A stretch of 64,000 bases of DNA, from positions 1 through 64,000 of the forward strand of contig NZ_JAHCDA010000001.1 of assembly GCF_018413645.1 (NCBI RefSeq), in the 5' to 3' direction. Made by a program: the position numbers and the translations under genes. This document shows, in pieces, positions 51,260 to 60,534 of the stretch. The stretch comes from Roseococcus pinisoli. GTDB taxonomy: Bacteria; Pseudomonadota; Alphaproteobacteria; Acetobacterales; Acetobacteraceae. The notes below the pieces were generated by a model. It did no database searches. It worked only from the letters and a program-made list of their open reading frames with translations, and was not told the DNA's origin. Within the stretch, counting starts at the first letter, position 1, and each line of letters begins with the position of its first letter.

Positions 51260-51574
51260 TCAGCCCGGGAAGGCCTTCACTTCCGTCTCGACGAAGTGAA
51301 GCGGGGCGGTCCCCGAATTGATCACATTATGCTCGGCGCCCGCGATGCGGTGATAGGCCACGCCGGCCTTCAGCTCGGACGTGCTGGTCGTGCCGTCCGG
51401 GTATTCGATCAGCAGCGTGCCATCCATCATCGGCACCACGACATAGAGCCAGCCGTGGCGATGAAAGCCGGTCTCCGCGCCGGGCTCGAACTCCCAGCGG
51501 ATGACGCGCACCTTGTCGTCATCGATCAGCTGGACCGGAACGGCGGGGGCGCGGCAGCGCAGGGAGTCCGACAT
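51260..51574 (-). CDS. cupin domain-containing protein
   Basis: A 104-residue single cupin with HRHGW (metal-type His cluster, residues about 37-42), a VVVPMMDGTLLIEYPDG strand, and GVAYHRIAGAEHNVIN as the second motif. I start at the ATG at 51574 (MSDSLRCRAP). It follows the DapA-like gene by 5 bases on the same strand, so the two are cotranscribed and probably act on related compounds. Confidence 0.8.
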   Translation of the reverse strand: MSDSLRCRAPAVPVQLIDDDKVRVIRWEFEPGAETGFHRHGWLYVVVPMMDGTLLIEYPDGTTSTSELKAGVAYHRIAGAEHNVINSGTAPLHFVETEVKAFPG

Positions 51575-51579
51575 GCCGG

Positions 51580-52521
51580 TTACTCCGCCGCCTGCGCCGC
51601 AGGGGCGAGGCCGGGCAGCGGGATCGCGCCGGTCGCTTCCCAGGCGGCCCAGCACTTGTCGGCCTGCTCCTTGGAGAGCGGCAGGTGCGGCGGGCGGATG
51701 TTGCGGTAGCCGTCGTCACCCGTGCTGCGCGCGATCACTTCGCGCAGGTTCGGGATCAGCGGGAAGGAGGTCGCGGCCTTGCGGGTCGCGGCCAGCATCG
51801 CCTGGGCGGCATCGGCCTCGGGGCCGGTGCGCTTCGCGTAGACGATGGCGCCCCAATGGCTGTTGGCGTTGCTCGCCGCCGTGATGCAGCCCGCGCCGCC
51901 CTCGGCCAGGATCTTCTGCAGGTACTCGTCCGAGCCCGTGTAGACCTCGAAGCCCTGCGAGGCGAAGGCGTCGATCATCGCCTTCATGTTCGCGTAGTCG
52001 CCCGAGCTGTCCTTCACGCCGCGGAACACGCCCGGGAAGGCGGCGAGCAGGCGGCCGATCAGGTCGAGGCTGAAGGGCACGGCCGACTGCTGCGGGAAGT
52101 TGTACAGGTACAGCGCGATGCCGGGGCCGACGCGCTTCGCCACTTCGGAGAAGTAGGCGAAGAGGCCGTCATCGGACGGGGCCTTGTAGTAGAAGGGCGG
52201 CAGGAGGAGCACGCCGCGGCAGCCCTTCTCCTTCGCATGGATCGTGAGCTCGACGGTGTCGGCCAGGCTGGCGCAGCCCGTGCCCGGCATCATCACGCTG
52301 GCCGGCACGCCGCGGGCGATGAGGCCCTCGAGGATCTGCTTGCGCTCGTGCAGGCCGAAGCTGTTCGCCTCGCCGGTGGTGCCGAGGACGCCGAGGCCGT
52401 TGCAGCCATTGGCCAGCAGCCACTTCGCATGCTTCGCCATGCGGTCGAGGTCGGGCGCGAGGTCCGGCGTCATGGCGGTGAGGACGGCAGCGTTCACGCC
52501 GCCGAACAGGGCATTCTTCAT
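51580..52521 (-). CDS. dihydrodipicolinate synthase (DapA) family aldolase/lyase
   Basis: A 313-residue class I pyruvate-dependent aldolase family member. It has the GTTGEANSF motif, LYLYNFPQQ (catalytic Tyr) and the Schiff-base Lys in [10 protein letters not shown]. The subgroup is not the lysine-pathway DapA by context; it resembles members acting on keto-deoxy sugars or aromatic acids. It starts at the ATG at 52521, overlapping the YcgN gene stop by 4 bases (ATGA), and forms an operon with the cupin. Confidence 0.88.
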   Translation of the reverse strand: MKNALFGGVNAAVLTAMTPDLAPDLDRMAKHAKWLLANGCNGLGVLGTTGEANSFGLHERKQILEGLIARGVPASVMMPGTGCASLADTVELTIHAKEKGCRGVLLLPPFYYKAPSDDGLFAYFSEVAKRVGPGIALYLYNFPQQSAVPFSLDLIGRLLAAFPGVFRGVKDSSGDYANMKAMIDAFASQGFEVYTGSDEYLQKILAEGGAGCITAASNANSHWGAIVYAKRTGPEADAAQAMLAATRKAATSFPLIPNLREVIARSTGDDGYRNIRPPHLPLSKEQADKCWAAWEATGAIPLPGLAPAAQAAE

Positions 52522-53018
52522 GGCTTGCTTCCTTGCAGTGATCCGACGGCGGGGCGCGTGCCCGCCCGGCGGGGCCAACTTCCTGGCCAGGTGACGATGT
52601 GATCCTCGGTGGCGCCCGCCTCGCGCTCATTGACCACGCGGCCGCGCACGGAGACGCCGGCACGGACGACGCTGTCGGGATCGCCGGAGATCAGGGGGTG
52701 CCAGAAAGGCAGGTCCCGTCCCTCGGCGAGGAGGCGATAGGCGCAGGTGGGCGGCAGCCAGTCGATGTCGCGCAGCCGCTTGGCCGTCAGGCGGATGCAG
52801 TCGGGCACGCGGCGCTTGCGGTTGGCGTAATCGGTGCAGCGGGCGGTCCCGGAATCGAGCAGCCGGCAGGCGACCTCGGTGTGGTGCAGCCGGTCCGTCT
52901 CGTCCTCGCGGAGCTTATGGAGGCAGCACCGCCCGCAGCCGTCGCAAAGACTCTCCCACTCGGCGGCGGTCATCGCGTCGAGGGTTTTGGTCTTCCAGAA
53001 TGGCGGGTCATCCGGCAC
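52518..53018 (-). CDS. UPF0260 (YcgN) cysteine-cluster protein
   Basis: A 166-residue protein close to E. coli YcgN, with the conserved PFWKTKTLD and [18 protein letters not shown]. Further Cys occur in [21 protein letters not shown] and [20 protein letters not shown], suggesting a metal or Fe-S site. I choose the GTG at 53018 (VPDDPPFW) because homologues start there. The frame continues upstream to 53111, but that would overlap the SYLF gene. Function is not established. Confidence 0.85.
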   Translation of the reverse strand: MPDDPPFWKTKTLDAMTAAEWESLCDGCGRCCLHKLREDETDRLHHTEVACRLLDSGTARCTDYANRKRRVPDCIRLTAKRLRDIDWLPPTCAYRLLAEGRDLPFWHPLISGDPDSVVRAGVSVRGRVVNEREAGATEDHIVTWPGSWPRRAGTRPAVGSLQGSKP

Positions 53019-53055
53019 GCGGTCGTCATAGCGCAACTCGCGTGCCGGGGAAATC

Positions 53056-53871
53056 TCAGCGATACGTGGGCGACGGCGGGGGCGGGGGAAGCGTCGAGCG
53101 GCCGACGCCACCGTTGCTGCGCGCGGAGGGGCGGTACGGCGAGGCCACCGGCGGTGGCTCCCCGACGGCGGCCGGGGCCGGCGCGGCGGCGGCGGCCGGC
53201 GTGCCGCCGAAGCGCATGAGGGCGGCCCGCAGCGGGTCGGCGCCCGGATTGTGCACCGTCATGTTGATCACGATGTCCTGCGGCTCCACCGGGCGCCCGT
53301 AATAGGCGGCGTTCCAGTCGGGGCGCGGGTCCATCACGGTCCCCTCCAGCGAGAGGCCGGCGAAGAGGCCGCGCGAGCGGGAGAAGGCCAGGATATCGGC
53401 GCCCAGATTGGCGGTCGTCGCCGCCTCCACGGAGCCGCCGATATGCGCGACGGCGAGCGAGGCATCGGCGCCGAAGCGGAACTGGCTGCGGATCACGGCG
53501 GCCATGGCGCGCTCGTTCATCAGGAACAGCAGGGTCTGGCTGTCGCGGATGCCGGCCTGCAGGCCGAAGCTGCCCGAGCCCACCGCGAAGAAGGCCGGCG
53601 AGGACCAGGAACCCGCGGCGTCGCGGCCGACCAGCACGCAGTCGCCGCCCTCACCGCCGGCGAAGAAGGCCGCGCTGAAGGTGCGCGGGCAGACGAGCGC
53701 GCCCTTCGCCCGGCGCAGGATGGCGGTGGCGTTCAGGCGGTCATTCTCTTCGGTCAGGATCTCCTGGACCGTGAGGGCGGAGCGATCGACCAACGCCTGC
53801 GGCGCGTTCCCCGTGGGCGCACCCGCGCAGGCAGATAGGGCCGCCAGCGCGGCCAGGATGATAATGCGCAT
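53056..53871 (-). CDS. SYLF-domain lipoprotein
   Basis: A 271-residue protein with a lipoprotein signal (LSAC, Cys at 15). The SYLF/Ysc84 lipid-binding domain includes [16 protein letters not shown], then a Gly-rich [26 protein letters not shown] core and [18 protein letters not shown]-terminal Pro/Ala-rich tail of about 60 residues looks disordered. It is probably anchored in the outer membrane facing the periplasm. The role in bacteria is unclear. Confidence 0.85.
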   Translation of the reverse strand: MRIIILAALAALSACAGAPTGNAPQALVDRSALTVQEILTEENDRLNATAILRRAKGALVCPRTFSAAFFAGGEGGDCVLVGRDAAGSWSSPAFFAVGSGSFGLQAGIRDSQTLLFLMNERAMAAVIRSQFRFGADASLAVAHIGGSVEAATTANLGADILAFSRSRGLFAGLSLEGTVMDPRPDWNAAYYGRPVEPQDIVINMTVHNPGADPLRAALMRFGGTPAAAAAPAPAAVGEPPPVASPYRPSARSNGGVGRSTLPPPPPSPTYR

Positions 53872-53944
53872 GAGCTTCCCCCGATAACCCCAAGCAATCG
53901 CGGGATTCTAACCGAGGATGCGCCGCACCGGAAGGGAAAAGCCG

Positions 53945-53980
53945 TGAGGGCCTCGGCGGGAGCTCCCGCCGAGGCCCTCA
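53945..53980 (-). terminator. 36-bp perfect palindrome overlapping a stop codon
   Basis: Positions 53945-53962 are the exact reverse complement of 53963-53980. The TGA of the phosphatase gene (53980-53978) is part of the stem. On the minus strand the stem is followed by CGGCTTTTCCC, a modest T-run, so this is an intrinsic terminator. Confidence 0.75.
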
Positions 53981-54613
53981 ATCCACGTCGGGGAGGATCC
54001 AGGGCTCCTCGTTCACCGCGACCACGCGCCAGTCGGCGCCATGCTTCTCGATGCGCGTGAGGGAGAGGTTCTTGATGGAGAAGGTCAGCGCCTGGTGCGC
54101 GGTGATGCCTAGTGCGTGGGCCAGCGCCGCGCGGATGCTGCCGCCATGGGCCACGATCACCACGTCCTGGCCGGCATGGTCCCGGGCCAGCCGCTCCATG
54201 ACGGGGCGGACGCGGGCGCGCATGTCCTCGAAGCTCTCGCCGCCGGGCGGGCGCTCCTCTGCGCCGTGCGGCCAGAAGGGATGCGCGGGGTGGCGCAGCC
54301 GCTCGACCAGCGCCTCGTGGCTGATGCCCTGCCATTCGCCCAGCGACTGCTCCGCGAGGTCGGGCTCGATGGCGAGCTCCCGGTCCGGATAGCCCGCGGC
54401 GAAGATGGCGGCCGCCGTCGCCTGCGTGCGCACCAGCGAGCTCGCCACCCAATGGGCGGGGCGCGGCAGGCGGGCGGCGAGCCAGCGGTAGAGCGCGGCC
54501 TCCCCCTTCAGGGAAAGGTCGCAGAGCGGCACGTCCATATTGCCGTAGAGCGTGGCGCGCGCGGTCGCCTCCACGAGCGCATGGCGGATCAGGAAGAAGC
54601 GGGCGGGTTCCAT
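53978..54613 (-). CDS. histidine phosphatase family protein
   Basis: A 211-residue phosphoglycerate-mutase-like phosphatase. The N-terminal motif is FLIRHALVEA (catalytic His; RHA in place of the common RHG). The core has LAEQSLGEWQGISHEALVERL, the GGESFEDMRARV region, and the second catalytic His in VVIVAHGGSIRAAL. CobC/PhoE-like members act on small phospho-compounds; the substrate here is unknown. I start at the ATG at 54613 (MEPARFF). It is divergent from the AmpG-like transporter. Confidence 0.88.
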   Translation of the reverse strand: MEPARFFLIRHALVEATARATLYGNMDVPLCDLSLKGEAALYRWLAARLPRPAHWVASSLVRTQATAAAIFAAGYPDRELAIEPDLAEQSLGEWQGISHEALVERLRHPAHPFWPHGAEERPPGGESFEDMRARVRPVMERLARDHAGQDVVIVAHGGSIRAALAHALGITAHQALTFSIKNLSLTRIEKHGADWRVVAVNEEPWILPDVD

Positions 54614-54661
54614 GCCCCAAGCGTGTAGCCGCGCGGCGCGGGGGCTGATAGCCATTCGGCC

Positions 54662-55942
54662 ATGCAGATCGCGAAACTGCTTCAGGACCGCCGATTCATC
54701 GTCATGCTGGCGCTGGGCTTCTCGGCCGGCGTGCCGCTGCCGCTCACGGGCTTCGTGCTGCGGCAGTGGTTCTCCGAGACGGGGATCTCCCTGGCCGCGA
54801 TCGGCTTCACGGCGCTGATCGGCCTGTCCTACTCGCTGAAATTCCTCTGGGCGCCGGTGATCGACCATGCGCGGCCGCCGATCCTGGCGCGGCTCGGGCG
54901 CCGGCGGGGATGGCTCGCCAGCATCCAGCCGCTGCTGATCCTCTCGATCCTCGCCCTCGGCCTGACGGACCCGACCCAGTCCGCCGCGGTGACGGCGGCG
55001 GTGGCGGTGGCCGTCGCCTTCCTCTCGGCCAGCCAGGACATCGTGGTCGATGCCTATCGCATCGAGATCCTGGAGGAGGAATCCCAGGGCTACGGCTTCG
55101 CCTGCTACGTCTGGGGCTATCGCTTCGCGCTGCTGGCGGCGAGCGGCGGCGGCCTGGCGCTGGTGAGCGTGATCGGCTGGTCCGGCGCCTTCGCCTATTG
55201 CGCGGCGCTGGTCGGCATCGGCTTCATCGCGACGCTCTGCGCGCCCGAGCCGGCCGCCGCCCCGTCCGAGCCGATGGGCTGGAGCCGCCGCATCCGCACG
55301 GCGGTGATCGACCCCTTCTCGGACTTCATGAAGCGCCGCTACTGGCTGGCCATCCTGCTCTTCGTCGGGTTGTTCAAGCTGGGCGAGGCACTGGCCGGCA
55401 TCATGACCGCCCCCTTCTACCGCGAGCTTGGCTTCACCCGGGGCGAGGTCGCGGCGGTGGGCAGCGTCTTCGGGCTGGTGATGACGCTCTTCGGCGTTCT
55501 GGCGGGCGGCTGGTTCGTCTCGCGCATCGGCACCGGGCGGGCGCTGGTCATCACCGGGCTGCTGCAGATGCTGTCCAACCTCATGTACCTGGCGCTGTAT
55601 TCGACCGGGCGGGACATGGCGATGCTCTACGCCCAGGTGGGCGTGGAGAACTTCACCGACGGCCTCGCGGACGCGGCCTTCGTCACCTACCTCACCGCGC
55701 TCACCAACCGGGCCTTCAGCGCCACGCAATATGCGCTGCTCTCCTCGCTCGCCGCGGTCCCGCTGCGCTTCCTGGGCGGCTGGTCCGGCCAGCTGGCCGA
55801 GGCGATGGGTTGGCGCAACTTCTTCCTGCTGACGACGTTGGCCGCGCTGCCGGCGCTGTGCATCATGCTCTGGCTGCTGAAGCGGCTTCCGCCCCCGCCG
55901 CGGAAGCAACCCCCGGCAGAACCCATTCCGTTGGTGGCATGA
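54662..55942 (+). CDS. AmpG-like MFS transporter
   Basis: A 426-residue protein with about twelve membrane helices. The start LLQDRRFIVMLALGFSAGVPLPLTG resembles AmpG, the importer of anhydro-muropeptides for peptidoglycan recycling. Further matches are the LKFLWAPVIDHARPP loop and VVDAYRIEILEEESQGYGFACYVWGYR. It may also act on beta-lactamase induction indirectly. DUF486 follows after 1 base. Confidence 0.82.
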   Translation: MQIAKLLQDRRFIVMLALGFSAGVPLPLTGFVLRQWFSETGISLAAIGFTALIGLSYSLKFLWAPVIDHARPPILARLGRRRGWLASIQPLLILSILALGLTDPTQSAAVTAAVAVAVAFLSASQDIVVDAYRIEILEEESQGYGFACYVWGYRFALLAASGGGLALVSVIGWSGAFAYCAALVGIGFIATLCAPEPAAAPSEPMGWSRRIRTAVIDPFSDFMKRRYWLAILLFVGLFKLGEALAGIMTAPFYRELGFTRGEVAAVGSVFGLVMTLFGVLAGGWFVSRIGTGRALVITGLLQMLSNLMYLALYSTGRDMAMLYAQVGVENFTDGLADAAFVTYLTALTNRAFSATQYALLSSLAAVPLRFLGGWSGQLAEAMGWRNFFLLTTLAALPALCIMLWLLKRLPPPPRKQPPAEPIPLVA

Positions 55943-55943
55943 G

Positions 55944-56288
55944 ATGAGCGCTTATTGGCTGACGCCGCTGCTGCTCGTGGGCAGCAACATCGTCATGACC
56001 TTCGCCTGGTACGGCCACCTCAAAGCGCCGTCCTGGCCGATGTACGTGGCGATCCTGATCTCCTGGGGCATCGCCTTCTTCGAGTATTGCCTGGCCGTGC
56101 CGGCCAACCGCCTGGGCTACGGCACCTTCACGGGGCAGCAGCTCAAGATCATGCAGGAGGTCATCACGCTGGGCGTCTTCGCCGTCTTCAGCGTGACCTT
56201 CCTGGGCGAGCAGCTTCGCTGGACCTATTTCGCCGCGATGGGCTGCCTGGTGATGGCCGTGGTCTTCATCTTCATCCCGGTCGATTAG
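55944..56288 (+). CDS. DUF486 / small DMT-family membrane protein
   Basis: A 114-residue protein with four membrane helices and DUF486 wording (NIVMTFAWYGHLK, SWGIAFFEYCLAVPANRLGYG, TGQQLKIMQEVITLGVF). The family is related to small multidrug resistance-type transporters, but the substrate is unknown. It follows the AmpG-like gene almost without a gap, so the two share an operon. Confidence 0.85.
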   Translation: MSAYWLTPLLLVGSNIVMTFAWYGHLKAPSWPMYVAILISWGIAFFEYCLAVPANRLGYGTFTGQQLKIMQEVITLGVFAVFSVTFLGEQLRWTYFAAMGCLVMAVVFIFIPVD

Positions 56289-56566
56289 GGCCTCCGACGA
56301 GACGAATATTACCGCTTCGCGGTGGTATCGCAGTGCCACGAGGCAGTTATTCACAGCTTCTTCGCATTTGCGGGACTTGCGACACGGGATTTCGCTCGCC
56401 TAGCCTACCGGTGGTGGTGATTCGCGTGGCACACCCCAATCCCTGGGGCCTAGGGGAGGCCAAGGGAGCGTCACGCGGGATTGGGCGATGACGTCCCTCC
56501 ACCCGCGAGTCGCGCCCGCCCGGGGCGGTTTCGCGAGGCCGGGCCGGGCTTTAAGGGGAGTGCCAC

Positions 56567-57076
56567 ATGTCCGTAATGCTGGCAGAGGTTGCCGACGACG
56601 AGCGCGCGACCAACCCGCTCGATGTGCTGGAACAGATCGTCATCGCCAATGATTGGGTGTTCGAGCGCCGCTCGGACGGCGAGATGGCCGCGGAAGCGCC
56701 CGGCAAGTGGTGCAACTATACCCTCTTCTTCTCCTGGTCGCCCGAGATCAGCGCCATGCATTTCTCCTGCGCCTTCGACGTGAAGGTGCCGGACCAGCGC
56801 CGCGGCCCGCTCTTCGAGCTGCTGGCCCTGGCCAATGAGCGCCTCTGGATCGGCCATTTCGGCCTGGAATCCGACGAGGGCGTGCCCGTCTTCCGGCATG
56901 CGGTGCTGCTGCGCGGCGCGCCGGGTGCCTCGGCCGAATCCCTCGAGGACATGGTCGACATCGCCATCACGGAGTGCGAGCGCTTCTTCCCTGCCTTCCA
57001 GTTCGTGCTCTGGGGCGGCAAGGCGCCGGGCCAGGCGCTGGAAGCCGCCATGCTGGACTGCGTCGGCGAGGCTTAG
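56567..57076 (+). CDS. YbjN domain-containing protein
   Basis: A 169-residue YbjN-type protein (PLDVLEQIVIANDWVFERR, then a CNYTLFFSWSPEISAMHFSCAFD beta sheet and LANERLWIGHFGLESDEG). The alpha/beta fold resembles T3SS chaperones. It has been linked to stress and motility regulation in E. coli, but here the role is unknown. A ribosome binding site (AAGGGGAG) precedes the ATG. Monocistronic by context. Confidence 0.85.
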   Translation: MSVMLAEVADDERATNPLDVLEQIVIANDWVFERRSDGEMAAEAPGKWCNYTLFFSWSPEISAMHFSCAFDVKVPDQRRGPLFELLALANERLWIGHFGLESDEGVPVFRHAVLLRGAPGASAESLEDMVDIAITECERFFPAFQFVLWGGKAPGQALEAAMLDCVGEA

Positions 57077-57096
57077 TTCTGCCCTAGACGCCGGGC

Positions 57097-57111
57097 GCCG
57101 CCTCCGGCGGC
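57097..57111 (+). terminator. possible hairpin after the ybjN-like gene
   Basis: A 6-bp stem GCCGCC/GGCGGC with a TCC loop lies 20 bases after the stop. It has no T-run and is weak on its own. Confidence 0.35.
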
Positions 57112-57265
57112 TTGGCTACGCCGCGCCGCTGGTGCGCGGGATGCAAGGTCAGTAGGGCGGCGCCGGCCGCGTTGCGGCCGGATCCTCGATGGGATCGCGT
57201 CGTCCGGGGCTCGCCTGACGGGCAAGGACCGCTAGACTGCGGCGAAACCCGACAGGAACCGCGGC

Positions 57266-58075
57266 ATGTCCCTCCCTCCCCTCCTCCTCATCGGCTGCGG
57301 CAAGATGGGCGGCGCCATGCTCGCCGGATGGCTGGAGAAGGGCCTGGCCCCGGAAACCGTCGTGGTCGAGCCGCATGCTGCCGGCGTCGCCGCCTTCGCC
57401 GGCCGCGTCCGCCATGTCGCGACCCTCGCCGATATCCCCGCCGATTTCGCGCCCGCCGCCGTGATCCTCGCCACCAAGCCGCAGGAAGCGCCGAACGCCC
57501 TGCCGGCGCTGGCGCATCTGGTCCGGCCGGAAACCGTCTTCCTCTCGATCATGGCCGGCAAGACCATCGCCGGGATGCGCAAGCTGCTGGGCGGCGAGGC
57601 GAATGTCGTCCGCGCCATGCCGAACACGCCGGCCGCCGTGCGCCTCGGCTTCACCGTCGCCTGCCCCGGCCCCGGCGTGACCTCGGCCCAGCGCGAGCTC
57701 TGCGACAGCCTGCTCACCGCGATCGGCGAGGCCGCCTGGGTGGAGGACGAGGCCCTCATCGATCCCGTGACGGCCGTCTCCGGCGGCGGCCCCGCCTATG
57801 TCTTCCTGCTGGCAGAGGTGATGGAGAAGGCCGCCCTCTCCCAGGGCCTGCCGGCGGACCTCGCCCGCCGCATGGCCCGCGCGACGGTCGCAGGCTCCGG
57901 CGCGCTGCTGGCCGCCAGCACCGAGGACGCCTCCACGCTGCGCGTCAACGTGACCAGCCCCAAGGGCACGACCGAGCGCGCCCTGGCCGTGCTCATGCGC
58001 CCCGAGAACTGGCCCGCCATCATGGAGGAAGCCATCGAGGCGGCGACGGCGCGCTCCCGCGAGCTCGCGAGATGA
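57266..58075 (+). CDS. proC: pyrroline-5-carboxylate reductase
   Basis: Last step of proline synthesis: reduces pyrroline-5-carboxylate with NAD(P)H. The 269-residue protein starts LLLIGCGKMGGAMLAGWL (Rossmann motif). It also carries AMPNTPAAV, the AVSGGGPAYVFLLAEVMEKAA substrate region and the TSPKGTTERAL motif. Length is standard. It overlaps the DUF488 gene by ATGA. Confidence 0.95.
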   Translation: MSLPPLLLIGCGKMGGAMLAGWLEKGLAPETVVVEPHAAGVAAFAGRVRHVATLADIPADFAPAAVILATKPQEAPNALPALAHLVRPETVFLSIMAGKTIAGMRKLLGGEANVVRAMPNTPAAVRLGFTVACPGPGVTSAQRELCDSLLTAIGEAAWVEDEALIDPVTAVSGGGPAYVFLLAEVMEKAALSQGLPADLARRMARATVAGSGALLAASTEDASTLRVNVTSPKGTTERALAVLMRPENWPAIMEEAIEAATARSRELAR

Positions 58076-58515
58076 CGACGGCCGTCGCCACCATCGGCTT
58101 CACGAAGACCAGCGCGGAGAATTTCTTCGCGCGGCTTCGCAAGGCCGGGGTGAAGCGGGTGGTCGATGTGCGGCTGCACAACACCTCGCAGCTCGCCGGC
58201 TTCGCCAAGGCGGACGACCTCGCCTATTTCCTGAAGACGATCAACGGCATGGACTACGTGCCTGAGCCCCTCCTCGCGCCCACCGAGGAGCTGATGAAGT
58301 TCTTCAAGACCGAGAAGGGCGACTGGGACGTCTTCGCGCGCGACTTCTCCGCGCTGATGAAGGAGCGGAAGATCGAGAAGGCGCTGAAGCCCGCCCTCCT
58401 CGATGGCGCCTGCCTGCTGTGTTCGGAGGCGACGGCGCATCGGTGCCATCGCCGGCTGGTGGTGGAGTACCTGAACGAGAAATGGGGCGGGACGCTGAGC
58501 GTCGCGCATTTGTAG
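58072..58515 (+). CDS. DUF488 domain-containing protein
   Basis: A 147-residue DUF488 protein (TIGFTKTSAENFFARLRKAGVKRVVDVRL, then NTSQLAGFAKADDLAYFL). The C-terminal Cys/His motif (LLCSEATAHRCHRRLVVEYL) is characteristic. Function unknown, often found near nucleic-acid or metabolic genes. It is translationally coupled to proC. I start at the ATG at 58072; the frame is open further upstream but inside proC. Confidence 0.88.
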   Translation: MTTAVATIGFTKTSAENFFARLRKAGVKRVVDVRLHNTSQLAGFAKADDLAYFLKTINGMDYVPEPLLAPTEELMKFFKTEKGDWDVFARDFSALMKERKIEKALKPALLDGACLLCSEATAHRCHRRLVVEYLNEKWGGTLSVAHL

Positions 58516-58603
58516 AGCCTTTCGCGCATCACCCGAGATGTAGATAGGCTGCTTTTCGTCGTGAACGCATTTCCGATGCGTCCCTCCCCTGGATGAGGAC
58601 TCG

Positions 58604-59299
58604 ATGTATCGCCTCTTCTATTCCCCGGGCGCCTGCTCGTTGGCACCGCATATCGTGCTGGAGGAAGTATGCCGTCCCTACGAGCTGGAGCTCTGCTCCG
58701 CCCGCAACAATGGAGAAGGGACAGGCGCACCCGCCTACCTGTCGATCAATCCCAAGGGGCGCGTCCCGGCGCTTGCGGGTGTCCCAGGACGATCGGGCGG
58801 CACGGAAGGTCTTCTGACCGAGGCCTCCGCCATTCTGCTTTATCTCGGGAGGCGCTTTCCTGAGGCCGGCCTGCTGCCAGCGGATCCATCAGCCGAGGCC
58901 CGATGCCTAGAATGGCTGAACTGGCTGTCGGACACGGTTCACAGCATGTCGCTGGCGCAAATCTGGCGACCGCAGCGCTTTGTCTCGGACCCGGCGCTCT
59001 TCTCGGCCGTGACCGACAAGGGCCATGCGAATCTGAAGGAACAATACGCCTTCATCGAAAGCATCCTGTCGGATGGACGGCATTGGGCCATTCCTCAGGG
59101 CTACAGCGTGGCGGACCCATTCCTTCTGGTTTTCTGGCGGTGGGGCGGAAAGGTCGGTCTCAATATGGCCAAGAGCTATCCGGCCTGGACCGCATTGACG
59201 GCAAAGGTTGTCAGGCGGCCACCCGTTTGGCGCGCCCTGGAGCAGGAGGGCCTGCATGCCGAGCCAGAGCTGGCGGGTCTTCGGGACCTGCCCCCCTGA
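58604..59299 (+). CDS. glutathione S-transferase family protein
   Basis: A 231-residue GST-like protein. The N-terminal thioredoxin fold has the active-site region SPGACSLAPHIVLEEV (the beta-class Cys) and the substrate motif INPKGRVPAL. A proposed cofactor pocket reads LTEASAILLYLGRRF. The C-terminal helical domain follows. Beta-class bacterial GSTs detoxify electrophiles or reduce disulfides. Substrate unknown. Confidence 0.85.
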   Translation: MYRLFYSPGACSLAPHIVLEEVCRPYELELCSARNNGEGTGAPAYLSINPKGRVPALAGVPGRSGGTEGLLTEASAILLYLGRRFPEAGLLPADPSAEARCLEWLNWLSDTVHSMSLAQIWRPQRFVSDPALFSAVTDKGHANLKEQYAFIESILSDGRHWAIPQGYSVADPFLLVFWRWGGKVGLNMAKSYPAWTALTAKVVRRPPVWRALEQEGLHAEPELAGLRDLPP

Positions 59300-59306
59300 C
59301 GCCGTC

Positions 59307-60482
59307 CTACGCCGCCTCGCCCGCCGCCCAGCCGCTCGCCCAGGCCCACTGGAAATTGTAGCCGCCGAGCCAGCCCGTGACGTCCACCGCCTCGCCGATC
59401 ACGAAGAGGCCGGGGACCTCCTTCGCCATCAGGTTCTGCTGCGACAGGCCGTCGGTATCCACGCCGCCCAGCGTCACCTCGGCCTTGGCATAGCCCTCGG
59501 TGGTCGAGGGCGTCAGCACCCAGGCCTTGAGCAGATTGGCCAGCGCGATGAGCGCCCGGTCCTGCAGGTCGGCCATCCGGGCGCCGGGCAGGTGCCGCTC
59601 GGCCAGGGCCTGGGCCAGCCGCGCGGGAAGGAACCCGCCGAGCACCGTCTTCGGCTCCGCCTTGGGCCGTGCCCGCTTGGCAGCCAGCAGCAGGGCGACC
59701 GCGTCCTGCCCTGGCAGGAGGTCCAGCGTCACCGCCTCGCCCTCGCGCCAATAGGAGCTGACCTGGAGGATCGCGGGGCCGGAGAGGCCGCGATGGGTGA
59801 AGAGCATCGCCTCGGGGAACTTCGCCTTGCCCGCCTTGGCGATCACCGGCAGCGAGACGCCCGCCAGCGGCTGCATGAGCGCCAGCTGCTCACCGCCGAA
59901 GGCCAGCGGCACCAGGGCCGGCCGCCGCTCGACCAGCTTCAGGCCGAAGCGCGCCGCGGCGTCATAGGCGAAGCCGGTCGCGCCCATCTTAGGGATGGAG
60001 ATGCCGCCCGTCGCCAGCACCAGGGATTCCGCCGCGATGACCTCGCGGTCGGTCGCGACCCGGAACTCGCTGTGGCGCGCCACCTCGGTCACGCGCTGGT
60101 TCAGCCGCAGCTCCACGCCCGCCGCCTCGGCCTCGGCCAGCAGCATCGCGACCACCTGCCGCGCCGACCCGTCGCAGAAGAGCTGGCCCAGCGTCTTCTC
60201 GTGAAAGGCGATGCGGTGCTTCTCGACCAGGGCGACGAAGTCCCGCGCCGTGTAGCGGGAGAGCGCGGAGCGGCAGAATTGCGGATTGGCGGAGAGGAAG
60301 CGCTCCGGCCGGACGTCGCGGTTGGTGAAGTTGCAGCGCCCGCCGCCGGAGATGAGGATCTTCTTCCCCGCCTCCTCCGCATGGTCGATCAGCAGCACGC
60401 GCCGGCCGCGCTGGCCGGCGCGGATGGCGCACATCAGCCCGGCCGCGCCGGCGCCGATCACCAGCACGTCGAAGCGGGTCAC
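59307..60482 (-). CDS. HI0933-type NAD(P)/FAD-dependent oxidoreductase
   Basis: A 391-residue flavoprotein. The FAD-binding motif VLVIGAGAAGLMCAIRAGQRG is at residues 6-26, and the family motif GRCNFTNRDV is near residue 50. The C-terminus has LFVIGEAVDVTGWLGGYNFQWAWASG. Members include BaiN-like enzymes, but the role is unknown. It is the last gene of the minus-strand run after shc, 52 bases from it, so a link to hopanoid or lipid metabolism is possible, not shown. Confidence 0.88.
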   Translation of the reverse strand: MTRFDVLVIGAGAAGLMCAIRAGQRGRRVLLIDHAEEAGKKILISGGGRCNFTNRDVRPERFLSANPQFCRSALSRYTARDFVALVEKHRIAFHEKTLGQLFCDGSARQVVAMLLAEAEAAGVELRLNQRVTEVARHSEFRVATDREVIAAESLVLATGGISIPKMGATGFAYDAAARFGLKLVERRPALVPLAFGGEQLALMQPLAGVSLPVIAKAGKAKFPEAMLFTHRGLSGPAILQVSSYWREGEAVTLDLLPGQDAVALLLAAKRARPKAEPKTVLGGFLPARLAQALAERHLPGARMADLQDRALIALANLLKAWVLTPSTTEGYAKAEVTLGGVDTDGLSQQNLMAKEVPGLFVIGEAVDVTGWLGGYNFQWAWASGWAAGEAA

Positions 60483-60534
60483 GGCGCGCTCGGCGGAAGG
60501 CCGGGCAGCCCCGGCCGGGTATGGAGAAGCACCC

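Noticed and set aside
56347-56355. TTATTCACA, one mismatch from a DnaA box
   Set aside because: It is a single isolated copy between DUF486 and ybjN with no neighbouring boxes or unwinding region, so not evidence of an origin.
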